Below are positions 56,601 to 63,730 of a stretch of DNA of 64,000 bases, one piece after another. Below the pieces are notes generated by a model. It was not told where the DNA came from. It did no database searches and worked only from the letters and a program-made list of their open reading frames with translations. The stretch's first letter is position 1, and every line of letters begins with the position of its first letter. A program made the translations under genes and the position numbers. Source of the stretch: Robiginitomaculum antarcticum DSM 21748 (GTDB lineage Bacteria > Pseudomonadota > Alphaproteobacteria > Caulobacterales > Maricaulaceae); the NCBI RefSeq assembly GCF_000365025.1, contig NZ_KB823012.1, positions 372,001-436,000 of the forward strand, given 5' to 3'.

Positions 56601-57675
56601 CGCGGCGGTCACAGATGATGTGAAACTGGCGCACGTCTTGGCGCAATATCAAGCGATCGATGCCGCCCTTTGGGAAGACCTGTCCAAGCTGGCTTATCTT
56701 GCCGCCGGACGTTCTGACGAAGTTGATCCGGCCATCCTGACATGTGCAGTGACTATATTTTGTGAACTGGCGCATGAAATCGGGGAATCGTGGTCAAAAT
56801 GGGCGCCCGCTACATCTGCTCTAAAATCTGACGGCGCATTTCGCATCCGTAAGCATCAACACACAGATGGCCGCGCCAGTGTGACGATGGCCGAAATAGG
56901 TGAGCCGGCGGGGCGTTCTGCCAAGGCGCGAGCGCCATCGGCCCGTTTATTAGGGCGGAAACACCGTATGGAGCTGCGTAACGGAGTGCAGCATTGTTTG
57001 CACGATGCAGAAGTGCCGGTTCCGCATTACAAAGGCAAAGACCGATATGAAATAGAGGATCCTGACCTGACTGTACTGGGGCAACAAAACTGCTGGGGAG
57101 AAATATTCATCACCCGTAACCGCAGACTTATTGATGGCAAAGCCACTGCGAATGAATTTGTTTTAAAGATCGAAAATATCAGGCCGTTGGAACCGGTAGC
57201 GCCGCATTTAGTAATCACTCAAAAACTGGACGTTGCGACGGAGCCTTTGCCGCTTGAGGCGCGCATGGCTAAGCTTTTCAAAACTTTATTGTTCCCTGAA
57301 CAAGAGGGCTTGCGCCCGAGCCAGCTCAGTTCGCTCAGCGTGGCGTTTTCGAGGGACTTGATTGAACCCTCCTTGCTACAAGGTGAGCCAAAGCCCGCCG
57401 ACACAACGGTTCTTTTCGCTCCGGTCGTCACGACGCCGGCATTGTCTATGAAAGGCACGTCTGAAGCAACATTTGCGTCACCCGGCGAGGTGGCGGAGCA
57501 GCTTAACACTTATCTTGCACTTTACTTGCAGGAGAGAAATATTGCGGCGACCGATGAGTGGTCATTCAATTTTAAAATTTTCAGTAATTTGGACCAACAA
57601 AATCAACCGGCATTGCTTCTGGAGATGCTCGATCTGCGGGTTCGAATGGCGCAATTCCAAACGTCTTCAAATTAA
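47647..57675 (+). CDS. Giant multi-LysM-like protein, 3342 aa
   Basis: A single 10-kb frame without signal peptide or obvious membrane anchor. Residues about 318-515 form a hydrophobic, glycine-rich beta region (LGVPVTGSLGLYFGV, GLLEGIVAFYEPFEV, GHIWGSVDFKIIKAAVDLYAYVSA-type), reminiscent of DUF6603-like proteins, recalled from memory. About 17 degenerate LysM-like modules of 40-50 residues follow in blocks at about 810-1225, 1660-1760, 2035-2330, 2625-2680 and 2780-2815. Each has a (G/S)D(T/N)L..IA...G/......N.. pattern, for example YIIKRGDNLYALADTLQIG and HYVVGETDTLKSIGRTFG. A polyproline linker lies at about 1788. LysM modules usually bind peptidoglycan or chitin. The C-terminal 700 residues are unrecognised. 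Confidence 0.85.
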   Translation: MTEITKVSTIYGEISLFDIPFKLSGSYTTVTDSTTKETVNTVKYTVRVIDKTLGEVLNYILSVVNGPELNLDPPWNVITDIKLDKFAFEIETSNGQSKYGFSYTDLGIDLPFLKMDTLKVLYQPQSKTKANKSFDVSIFGSFLGIDFSDNPITWDALKEQPPATPAGSDKTFKLEYLGLGQRVTLSDISDLDTVKKVIDALQNSYAVVDEEAADPLAGSKAPSLVYDEASTWLIGARFSVLETFDFSGIWNVPSLAGARIGLRGERAKSLGGFEFEILYRRIAEDLGQYHMELVLPDVLRRFNAGAASVTLPIIGLDIYTDGGFKIDLGFPENLDFSRSFTLELIVLGVPVTGSLGLYFGVLSPKAVPDIPAITGGEFRPAIIAGAGFRIGVGKSFTAGILDAGIFVGIEGLLEGIVAFYEPFEVTEPKATFYKVSGHLQLTGHIWGSVDFKIIKAAVDLYAYVSAKVDFESYRMAMVVFEAGVRLKLSIKVGIGWFSFTVDLSFDANVRAEFPIGDDSPTPWIIDQTVGTSWAERIGPVAFRRLPDGKVITDEIFDRLLYDNYEFATRKVPYTAAEDKIALELHFIPVTTVGVKGDAPSVGISDSASGNVNMVATLAARTNRNVEAGEALSPAEEFVLAALDWSILEIKNKKAQLGAGIDESVISASDLRFIKEDLDQTAPKTPINMPAMERFLTEFITLTISKPDSLAKDSQVTPFPMIPFLTLEAGNADAAPTYTADFETTPMCSAQYQKNIAAYFDALNSQSPPSSPFIADTFDPEYETLSMAGLIYVDCFKLVLRSIVGKALDELTLLKNAASGATLQDIASKYGLDSEAAFERMVLANTDNKNLFAEGSELLIAQQAERLSEGKTINGIAGKFRVAKLAAAKYLASQRILAEGQKMTVKGAQYFIMPTDTQQSILTATGMSDWTKIEKANPHFDWSYPQLPITSPPTPPWPEHYPVLHLPAGQWINLPDLRITIPEQCTLQRLCDAYNTRLPDLIEADIPLQSDGLALKTLNAHINDGETFNELMARYGFTGLVEMESALEDNAGIMPTGSALAIPQGNYIIKRGDNLYALADTLQIGADAILEANKDAPWKFVPRPNTPEALPTGVEIILPAVDHYVVGETDTLKSIGRTFGLTWVQIAEHNAATYKLQALASIILPPLVRTAAATGDDANTPSVLAQKFAIPPEAVVRANQGMTSGQGQNAKLGTVLVPDCEIIDRAELVELLSAGDLESALASTSREMARFLMVGLRLPAPGGTAETAVPDETEALYPLYTLTGQQFAAPAAPTVSDWVELKWNDSDDALRMRELCVGAVDPVKINLAEPDISLITSFRTALTDLPGLQPKLLSVSAYPALEQVAIERALGASTRWSIAEPLTFIGDIPPVATDAPAEPSQQIYLHDIPNAMREILPMPTDPQRILYVEETDSDPIINKKSRKIIQNVAWATRLDLQINQLGNPGTEDGTLPHIYEAVSCTSQTQSDLEGLRQYLHAAGKDSPVDLYLLFPSGELSSTAGALRSDVIPADQLKNVVMVKSNLSTFTNPGVVLKSREQIFGDTGDFSSAGFDTPVAFLELLWQISVTNAGGFYLDYGVPADGPGLPDSVFKDGESATISILAVLRSSPTKRDSIAPRRFHNVVINGENLTSDSSTLLVCAHNHDVTITSAPADPQTTQSLTQIAGLYSITVAELGLINATTPNLLIVGSTIELPPTAETPLSYSVEAGDDLLTVALALGLQPGPLSELIKDRTDILFAGAKMQIYAEWVSATNKVAMGNGGIRIVRPVPVEPPPPPPPSSLTALTQDPHYILQTYFNLMGYGLQNNTVFKASPQGLPLQPNDPDETQRNGLYAMATGTPQPWTYQRRIPLSKWANTEDFDLSGTLDPYAGLGGVAKIEFGFQDIFGNKLPRNDAPLTVNWNPLYRDPLTPVHAWPSTTLSYYFETDKQSARRLVSKIKFAPAGYVGAVGVSYKRLVARALADQKKFSDIYYQVVDHRVQAKIVTTLQHDEAEGVDSENLARLSKDAFNYLAAVSALCPVTHKILPDDCLDTIAQTYGVSALDIGEHASQSAALLSPGKTIVVPAKITLQPAMSFNSIIKQSGRKLDLAQIAKLNERLILSPGIILKISGDDFTVPSGSTLEKISGTEHVSVEDIAQENASVEGIFPAGKTFNIGQFTRKIGSSETLKSIAHNLTLALPDLIAANAQTDILAVDQSVEIPLHLTLETKPVCSQLINGEQSLKDFAEKLEGSLRDIGTANSDLSGILAVGQKIYYSAPNSNGSDEVEKIQDNDTLSTIARRIGEKIHNPSVVAADLASYEKNAVNTKLFNAGSRLLTPPIRVTVFMSILSSKVPVDPIFDLATQLVLWRKDSDIDPAFARSDNVRTVSSVIPPRLPSSFTPDQRGTLVAFADNFQEIFEYLKLGTGPDKIISSVKLVAGDDIIDKDSKLIVVNWSKEGLGATVQPDPSFFAPKPLLTELWNAKDVEIFPYVPGQPLRPAPDAFTKTNFANADIERWAQILLRRIDRVLLADMGPVLRKLSIANYDTLIKAKRMIAQAVAGRTSLILAQTDNQTPDTASAQKTLLQQLLVELSTTYRGGTVVQFDVTANAPDGLWTPETAPRILCGLSPKYFKLNDDSKKATLDIVAEKFGVPALLIAYVLEDTSNILDVGKALPFDKNRKIKTSDTIRTLLTDAKEQQTPLTLEQLVEAVHNKPNFLKPGAGIPVSQRSSATSNDDSFASLLVRLTPGLISRDRVDDAIRVLTTMNGDEPGVFEPGIKLSLKVGDKTFSCETKETDTINGLTKKLKAQTAIDFVNAFYVTTPLLAADKTYKFLSLYPSSTISSSKLAFFKSTDATPNKFNTVYVTSEPDDASSVVFDIGYEVQAMEYRIHDDANAHGYQGSDWLTFIDWKHSATMGSVEIPIPNRQFPIPPTILSHDVLPVVKDGKVDPDKLFEATQFNYLMTFSFEAATQDEIAYIPHYNVVKDGPSVAAVTDDVKLAHVLAQYQAIDAALWEDLSKLAYLAAGRSDEVDPAILTCAVTIFCELAHEIGESWSKWAPATSALKSDGAFRIRKHQHTDGRASVTMAEIGEPAGRSAKARAPSARLLGRKHRMELRNGVQHCLHDAEVPVPHYKGKDRYEIEDPDLTVLGQQNCWGEIFITRNRRLIDGKATANEFVLKIENIRPLEPVAPHLVITQKLDVATEPLPLEARMAKLFKTLLFPEQEGLRPSQLSSLSVAFSRDLIEPSLLQGEPKPADTTVLFAPVVTTPALSMKGTSEATFASPGEVAEQLNTYLALYLQERNIAATDEWSFNFKIFSNLDQQNQPALLLEMLDLRVRMAQFQTSSN

Positions 57676-57781
57676 TGCGCTTTACACAGGTTTCTTGAAT
57701 CTAGGCCAAGGTCGACTTTTGAATTTATCAATGGCTTTTCAAATGAGAACATAAGCGAAATTATTGAATGGAAGTATTTTA

Positions 57782-59239
57782 ATGATATATGATTTTAATC
57801 TATTTTTCAAAATCACACTTATTGTGGCTGGCGCGGCTTTGTTAACTACCTGCGCTCAGCCCGGTTCCGATACCGACGTTAAAGCTAAGGCCGGAGTTGA
57901 AATCAAAGCAGCCGCGGACATCTCCGTGGCCACACCATATAAATTCCTCGCAATATCAGATATCCATTATTCAAATTATCAGCATAGTGATTCTGCCGAT
58001 AAATACTGTGATAAATGCGAAACGACGCCGGAGCTTTGGGCGGCATCAAAGGCCAAGGCTATAGATATTGTAGCCGGCGAAAATCCTGATTTTATTATTG
58101 TAACAGGCGATCTACCCGCCCATCGCAAGTGGAGAAAAACGGGAGTAGAACGCAGCGACATAATGTTTAATATTGAAAAAGAGTTTGAAACTATATTTTC
58201 AGGGTTGACCGAAATTGCTGATACATCTTCTGTTCCGGTTATCTTGGTTCCCGGAAATAACGATTCGATAAGCGGCGATTATTGCTCTTTTAAAGCAAAT
58301 GTCGATGACAGCCGATTTAACGGAAGAACTCCATTTGACTTGGCTCCAAATCCGTCAAATTGGCCGGTCAATAACGGCGCATTTATAGCCAATGTTGATG
58401 ATCTGTCGAAAGGCTATTACTCTATCTATCCTTATGGAGATCCTTCAGGGCGTGCGTCCGGCACCACGATGAGGATCATAGTGCTCAATACAGTGATTTT
58501 TACGCGCCATTATTCTGATAATTACTGTGACGATGAACAGCAAATTGATTCCAACAGTCAGTTAGAGTGGCTCTCCGCTGAGCTCTCAGACGCTGAAAGC
58601 AAAGAGCAAAAAGTACTTATTGCCATGCACGTGCCTCCAGGAACCGATGGATTTAGAAGTTACGGATCAATGTGGAGTGAAGATCTGTTTTACACCGGAG
58701 GCATCATACCGAATATGGATGATCAATGGGTGCAGGATGTCTTTTTAACGCTCGTGAGTGGTCACGAAAGCGAAATTGTCGGGCTTCTCACGGGGCACAC
58801 TCACCTCAATGGTATACGCAAGATCCATTCGTGCAGCCTGCCAGCGGCAGCAGAGGGGACATTTATCGAACTGGCCGTATCTATCCCGGGAATTACGACA
58901 GATCACGGGAACCAGCCCGGGATAAAACTTATTCATGCGGGGACGGATTTCGAGCTTATGTCCAGCGATACATATTTTGCTACGGTGCATACCGGGTCAG
59001 CATATGACTGGGCTGATAGTAATGTGATCAGTTTTTCAGAAAATTATCCGTGTACGGGCGCTGCATGCAATGGACTATCCATGCTTGCGCGGACTCAATC
59101 AATTTTAAATTCGTCCGGCGGGGAGGAGCAATTACTGAGCGATATGCTGCAATATCTGAAGCTATACCCTGATCGGCCGTCCGGCAGACATAATTTTGCA
59201 ACAGCGATAAATGTTCACTGCTATGTCCAATATCCTTAA
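57782..59239 (+). CDS. Metallophosphoesterase lipoprotein (sphingomyelinase-like)
   Basis: A 485-residue calcineurin-like phosphoesterase. The ATG at 57782 has GGAAG seven bases upstream. The signal peptide ends in a lipobox (AALLTTC). Metal-site motifs are LAISDIHYSN (D-x-H), IIVTGDLPAH (GD), LVPGNNDS (GNND) and the late LTGHTHLNG (GH-x-H), in the order expected for acid-sphingomyelinase/cyclic-nucleotide-type enzymes. Several Cys (YCDKCE, DYCSFK, YCDDEQ) suggest disulfides. It follows the giant protein by 106 bp and may act with it, though co-transcription is not shown. Confidence 0.88.
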   Translation: MIYDFNLFFKITLIVAGAALLTTCAQPGSDTDVKAKAGVEIKAAADISVATPYKFLAISDIHYSNYQHSDSADKYCDKCETTPELWAASKAKAIDIVAGENPDFIIVTGDLPAHRKWRKTGVERSDIMFNIEKEFETIFSGLTEIADTSSVPVILVPGNNDSISGDYCSFKANVDDSRFNGRTPFDLAPNPSNWPVNNGAFIANVDDLSKGYYSIYPYGDPSGRASGTTMRIIVLNTVIFTRHYSDNYCDDEQQIDSNSQLEWLSAELSDAESKEQKVLIAMHVPPGTDGFRSYGSMWSEDLFYTGGIIPNMDDQWVQDVFLTLVSGHESEIVGLLTGHTHLNGIRKIHSCSLPAAAEGTFIELAVSIPGITTDHGNQPGIKLIHAGTDFELMSSDTYFATVHTGSAYDWADSNVISFSENYPCTGAACNGLSMLARTQSILNSSGGEEQLLSDMLQYLKLYPDRPSGRHNFATAINVHCYVQYP

Positions 59240-59284
59240 AGGCAGAGGCGAAGGACTGTTTCTAATGAGTAATATGGCGACCTC

Positions 59285-60550
59285 TTACATCTGACTGGCG
59301 CGGGCTACGCCGGCACGGTAATGCCGCGCGGAGTCCAAGTAAAAAACAATGCTTAAAATATTGAAGACCAAAATCCATGTCAGAGCCCGACGTATAGAAA
59401 ATCGTCCCAGCTCTTCGGTATAAAAATCTGAAATGATCCCCATAATAACGGGGCCCAGGCCGATGCCTATTAAGGTCAAGGAAAGCAGCATAACAGCCGA
59501 TGCCATTGCGCGCATTCTGACAGGGACAAGCTCTTGCATCGCTGTGTAAGAAATAGAGGCATAAAGCAGGCCAACCAGACCCGGAACGGCGTACGCCCAA
59601 TAGGCTGTCTGTTTGTCCGGTGCATATAAAAACCACAGGATAAAAGGAAAAGCCAAAAGCCCGGTTATAAGAATAGTCCATGGCCGCCAGCGCAGATCTT
59701 TGGCGGATAGGCGGTCACATAATGCGCCAATGCTGATCGCGCCAATGCCGCCCAGACCTCCCATTAATAGACCGAGCGCAACGCCAAGCTCCCCGATAGG
59801 AACCTCATGAACGCGAATGAGATAGAGCGGTATGCCGGCCAGAAAAGCGTTAGCTGAGATGCAAACAAAAACCCCGCCCAGCAACAGACTGACCATGGCG
59901 CGCTGCGAGAGGAAAAAGGCGAGGGTTTCTTTGACCGTTGGGACATTGGCCTCGCTTATCCGGTCTTCTGATGCTCCGCGTTTGGGCTCAGCGACTGTGA
60001 GCATTAATACTCCGGCTAAGAGTAAACCGGGTACGCCGGCAACGAAAAAGGCCATGCGCCATCCATATTTGGCGGCAATCGCGCCGCCCAAAATAAAGCC
60101 GATTAAAATACCGAGACTGATCCCTGTTGTATAAATGCCCAAAGCTAATGCGCGGCGGCGCGGCGGGAATACATCAGCGATGATGGCCGTGGCCGGCGGC
60201 GTGCCGCCCGCTTCCCCAATGCCAACTCCCATGCGGGCGAGCGCCAGCTGCGAAAAGCTGCCCGCAAATCCGCTAAGCGCGGTCATGCCGGACCAGATGG
60301 TCAATGCCAGAGCTATAATATTACGGCGGTTTCCGCGGTCTGCCCAAATCGCAAATGGAATGCCAAGAGTTGCGTAAAAAGCCGCGAAGAGGAAACCCGT
60401 GAGCATGCCGAGCTGCGTATCGCTCAGTCCAAATTCAAGCTTAATCGGCTCTGACAAAATCACCATAACTTGTCGGTCAACATGATTGAGCGCGTAAACG
60501 AGGGTCAGGATAAAGAGGATATACCATTTATTGGTAGATTGCATTTTCAT
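59285..60550 (-). CDS. MFS transporter, Spinster-like
   Basis: A 421-residue, 12-segment major facilitator. The N-terminus (YALNHVDRQVMVILSEPIKLE) with the Asp-Arg pair and GFLFAAFYATLGIPFAIWADRGNR (loop 2-3 motif) is characteristic of the Spinster-type group. GIGEAGGTPPATAIIADVFPP continues the match. It lies 1 bp after the hydrolase gene, so the acyl-CoA synthetase, hydrolase and transporter probably form one operon for uptake and activation or export of a hydrophobic acid. Confidence 0.88.
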   Translation of the reverse strand: MKMQSTNKWYILFILTLVYALNHVDRQVMVILSEPIKLEFGLSDTQLGMLTGFLFAAFYATLGIPFAIWADRGNRRNIIALALTIWSGMTALSGFAGSFSQLALARMGVGIGEAGGTPPATAIIADVFPPRRRALALGIYTTGISLGILIGFILGGAIAAKYGWRMAFFVAGVPGLLLAGVLMLTVAEPKRGASEDRISEANVPTVKETLAFFLSQRAMVSLLLGGVFVCISANAFLAGIPLYLIRVHEVPIGELGVALGLLMGGLGGIGAISIGALCDRLSAKDLRWRPWTILITGLLAFPFILWFLYAPDKQTAYWAYAVPGLVGLLYASISYTAMQELVPVRMRAMASAVMLLSLTLIGIGLGPVIMGIISDFYTEELGRFSIRRALTWILVFNILSIVFYLDSARHYRAGVARASQM

Positions 60551-60551
60551 A

Positions 60552-61427
60552 TTATGATGTGCGCTCCGCGAGGGTGTTCAGAAAAGAATCTATTGCCGTA
60601 ATTGCTGCAGGCTCATCCAGCATCGGGGCGTGGCCGACATCGGGGACTTCGACCTTTGAGAAATCAGGATGTCCCGTCTGCATTTTATCCACCGTTGCGG
60701 GGGAAAGCAGGTCGGACAACCCGCCTCTAATGCTCAGGACGGGGATAGGTTTAAGCGCTTCAAAAAACGGCCACATTACGGGCGGCGCAGCCGAAGCGGC
60801 GTCGGTTTTAAACGGCCGCGCAATTTCAGGGTCATAATTATAGGCGGGCCGTCCGTCGGGCAGGGCTTTGAATGTCCGGCGGGCAAAGGCCATCCAGTCT
60901 TCATCCGTATAGAGTGGAAACACATCCGGCCCTTGGGCTTTCATAGCCTGCGCAGCGTCGTCCCATGTCTCGAAGATGCTCGATCCGCCGACATAGCCTT
61001 TAATCCGCTTTATGCCTGCAGGATCGATTTCCGGGCCGATATCGTTAAGTATAGCCGCGCGAAACAGACCGGGCCGCATGGCAGACATAATCATGGTCAT
61101 AATGCCGCCCATCGACGTGCCGATCACGACCGGATTTTCGAGTTTTAAATGGGCAATAAGCGCGAACATATCCGCGCAATAGACATCAGGACGATAGTTT
61201 TGCGGGTCGGTGTCATAATCGGAGTTCCCGCGTCCGCGCTGGTCGACGCTGACTACCCGAAATCTGTCACCAAGATGTATGGCGAGTTGGTGAAAATCCG
61301 CTGAGTTGCGAGTTAGGCCGTGGAGGCATAGCAGATCCGGTTTTCCTTTTTTACCATCGTAATCACGTGCATATAAAGTCAAGCTGTCCGGCGCGGTGTA
61401 ATAAATATCCTGGTATAATTTAGTCAA
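60552..61427 (-). CDS. Alpha/beta hydrolase
   Basis: A 291-residue hydrolase. The TTG at 61427 overlaps the synthetase gene end and gives MTKLYQDIYYTAPDSLTLYARDY, a normal beginning for the family, with AAGG eight bases upstream; the frame is open to 61502. LCLHGLTRNSADF is the oxyanion-hole region, VVIGTSMGGIMTM the nucleophile elbow (Ser about 112), and the late Asp and His are in GGLSDLLSP and PDVGHAPMLDEP. The substrate is unknown; position between synthetase and MFS genes suggests an ester or thioester of the same compound. Confidence 0.85.
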   Translation of the reverse strand: MTKLYQDIYYTAPDSLTLYARDYDGKKGKPDLLCLHGLTRNSADFHQLAIHLGDRFRVVSVDQRGRGNSDYDTDPQNYRPDVYCADMFALIAHLKLENPVVIGTSMGGIMTMIMSAMRPGLFRAAILNDIGPEIDPAGIKRIKGYVGGSSIFETWDDAAQAMKAQGPDVFPLYTDEDWMAFARRTFKALPDGRPAYNYDPEIARPFKTDAASAAPPVMWPFFEALKPIPVLSIRGGLSDLLSPATVDKMQTGHPDFSKVEVPDVGHAPMLDEPAAITAIDSFLNTLAERTS

Positions 61428-62982
61428 AGACCCGACCCTTATAGGTTTTGCGAAGTTCTCTTTTGAGAATCTTACCATTCGGGTTTCGCGGGATTTCGTC
61501 AATGAATTCCAGACCGGTTATGCGCTGCTGTTTGCCAAGCCGCGTGTTGGCCCAGACGCGAATTTCGTCGCTTTTGCCGCTTCCGTTCTTCAGAGCGACA
61601 AGAGCCAGTGGCGTTTCGCCCCATTTTCGGCTTATCACACCAATGACCGCGACGTCACCTACATCAGGATGCTGGATAATCACGGCCTCAATGTCTTGGG
61701 GGTAAATATTTTGCCCGCCGGACAGGATCATGTCTTTCTTACGGTCTACAATGTATAAATAGCCTTCGTCATCCAAATAGCCGATATCGCCGGTGCGCAA
61801 CCAATGAACACCGTGACTGTCAATCCACACGGCCTCCTGCGTGGCCTCTTTGCGGCCAAAATATTCGGGCATAACGATACGGCCGCAAGACACGATTTCG
61901 CCTGCAGTTCCGGCCGGGCATTCATTGTCGGCATCATCAAGTATTTTGATATCCGTTCCAATGAGAGGAAGCCCGACAGAGGCAAGGCGTTGCGGCGCGT
62001 CTTCGGGATCCAGAGTCGTGATGACGCCTTCGGTCAATCCGTAAAGTTCAATAACGCCGCAATCAAAATGCTCAAATAATGCGGCTTTGACGGGCTCGCG
62101 CAGGGGAGATCCCGCGCTCATCATGCCGCGCATAGATGTAGATTTAAATTGCCGGCGTTGAGGGGACTCCATCATGCGTTCATACATGACGGGAACCATA
62201 GATAGATGGGTGATACGGTCGGTCTCAATACGCTTCCAAATGGCGTCGGCATCAAACTTTTCATTAATCAGCAGCGTGCCTCCGGACAGCAAGGTGCACA
62301 GCATGCCGACCCATGTAATATTCGAATATAGTCCGATCGTGGCCAGAAACCGCGCCGAGCTGTCATAGCGTAGCGTAATTGCCAGATCATAAGCCCAATC
62401 GCGCCGCCCTTGATGAGTATGTACGATACCTTTGGGCTGTCCTGTCGTGCCTGAGGAATAGATAATATTCAGAAAGTCGTCGGGCGCAATTTTAACGTCC
62501 GGCCTGTACGGTGATTGCGCGTCGCGCCAGTGAGAGTAAGGCGTCCAGTCTTTGCGAGATTCTCCCGTACACACGCGGTTATGCTTTATTGATTTTGGCA
62601 ACTTATCCAGCATGTCATCAATGCGCTCCGCCTGATCCTCTGTGCATATAATGGCCTTCGCACCGCTATCAATTATCATATTTATAATTGCGTCATCCGT
62701 AACCGATATATTAAGGGGCGCAGAGACAAAGCCGCCCATCATGGCGCCGAATAGGCACTCTGCCATCGCCGACCCATTGGTCATGAGGAGCGCGACGCGG
62801 TCGCCTTTGCGCATTCCTTTAGATGCGAGACCATTGGCCACCTGATTCATGCGCTGCGTAAATTCATGCCAGGTCTGGCTTTCGCCGCTCGCAATCAAAG
62901 CGGGCTTATCCGCCCGCCACTTGCCGTGCAGAGCGAAGATGTCCGGAAGAAGCGGATTTGTGGGTTGAATTATTTTAGACAA
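61420..62982 (-). CDS. Acyl-CoA synthetase (AMP-binding)
   Basis: A 520-residue adenylate-forming ligase that activates a carboxylic acid to its CoA ester. It has the P-loop IIYSSGTTGQPKGIVHTH (about 158), YGLTEG, the motif GYLDDEGYLYIVDRKKDMILSGGQNIYP (about 385-412, in part) and the catalytic Lys in RNPNGKILKRELRK near the C-terminus. Length and order are normal for medium/long-chain or aryl-acid ligases. It is divergent from the TetR gene and first in its operon. Confidence 0.92.
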   Translation of the reverse strand: MSKIIQPTNPLLPDIFALHGKWRADKPALIASGESQTWHEFTQRMNQVANGLASKGMRKGDRVALLMTNGSAMAECLFGAMMGGFVSAPLNISVTDDAIINMIIDSGAKAIICTEDQAERIDDMLDKLPKSIKHNRVCTGESRKDWTPYSHWRDAQSPYRPDVKIAPDDFLNIIYSSGTTGQPKGIVHTHQGRRDWAYDLAITLRYDSSARFLATIGLYSNITWVGMLCTLLSGGTLLINEKFDADAIWKRIETDRITHLSMVPVMYERMMESPQRRQFKSTSMRGMMSAGSPLREPVKAALFEHFDCGVIELYGLTEGVITTLDPEDAPQRLASVGLPLIGTDIKILDDADNECPAGTAGEIVSCGRIVMPEYFGRKEATQEAVWIDSHGVHWLRTGDIGYLDDEGYLYIVDRKKDMILSGGQNIYPQDIEAVIIQHPDVGDVAVIGVISRKWGETPLALVALKNGSGKSDEIRVWANTRLGKQQRITGLEFIDEIPRNPNGKILKRELRKTYKGRVFD

Positions 62983-63034
62983 AACATTCCCCCCACGGTT
63001 TGACGATTGGACAGCGGGGTATATGAACTGAGGT

Positions 63035-63047
63035 AACGATATTCGTT
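63035..63047. promoter_or_regulatory. Candidate TetR operator
   Basis: AACGA-TAT-TCGTT, an interrupted palindrome in the 79-bp gap between the divergent synthetase and TetR genes, 15 bases before the regulator start. Its place fits autoregulation, but the half-sites are short. Confidence 0.4.
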
Positions 63048-63061
63048 TTTGGAGTCAGCGT

Positions 63062-63730
63062 ATGACGCTTAGCGCAAAAAATACGGTCAATTCCGTACCC
63101 CGGAAAATTAGAATTCTGAATTCGGCCGAGGCGCTGTTTTCCCAATTTGGTTATGACGGGGTTACGATCCGCCAGATTACCAAACGGGCGGGTGTGGATC
63201 TGGCGTTGGCGAATTATCATTTTGGTCCCAAGCGCGATCTTTTTAATGCCGTGCTGGATCGCCGCGCCGAGGTTTTGAATGCCGCGCGCCAAAAAGCTCT
63301 GGATGAATGTTTGGATAATGCAGGGGAAAACCCGCCGACGGTCGAAGCCATAATCGACGCCTATTTGAGGCCGCTGGGTGAAATTCATGGATCCGCCGAC
63401 GAAGGCTGGAAACATTATTTTGCGCTGATTGCTTATGTGAACAGCTCCCATGAATACGGGCGTGAATATATGACCCAGTTTTTCAATCCGCTGGTGGAGC
63501 GTTTTATTGAAGCCCTCCGGATGGCTTTGCCGCATGCGGATATCAAGGCGATTTATTGGGGATATCATTATCTCTCCGGCGCACTGACCCTGACCTTTGC
63601 AGATACAGGGCGTCTGGATGTCTTGTCCGACGGCAAAACGTCGTCGTCGGACACGGTGACGGGATATGCACATATGAGCCCGTTTATCGCTGCGGGTATC
63701 CGGGCGATATGCGAGCCTGAGCGCGCTTAA
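63062..63730 (+). CDS. TetR-family transcriptional regulator
   Basis: A 222-residue repressor-type protein. The N-terminal helix-turn-helix is ILNSAEALFSQFGYDGVTIRQITKRAGVDLALANYHFGPKRDLF (about residues 18-60, in part), the classical TetR fold start. The C-terminal ligand-binding region is helical. GGAG precedes the ATG by seven bases. It is divergent from the acyl-CoA synthetase operon and probably responds to the acid or acyl-CoA handled there. Its stop overlaps the TonB receptor gene on the other strand. Confidence 0.9.
   Translation: MTLSAKNTVNSVPRKIRILNSAEALFSQFGYDGVTIRQITKRAGVDLALANYHFGPKRDLFNAVLDRRAEVLNAARQKALDECLDNAGENPPTVEAIIDAYLRPLGEIHGSADEGWKHYFALIAYVNSSHEYGREYMTQFFNPLVERFIEALRMALPHADIKAIYWGYHYLSGALTLTFADTGRLDVLSDGKTSSSDTVTGYAHMSPFIAAGIRAICEPERA

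Noticed and set aside
43453-57675. Extracellular contractile injection system or type VI secretion locus
   Set aside because: LysM modules made this attractive, but no sheath, tube, baseplate or ATPase gene is present within the window.
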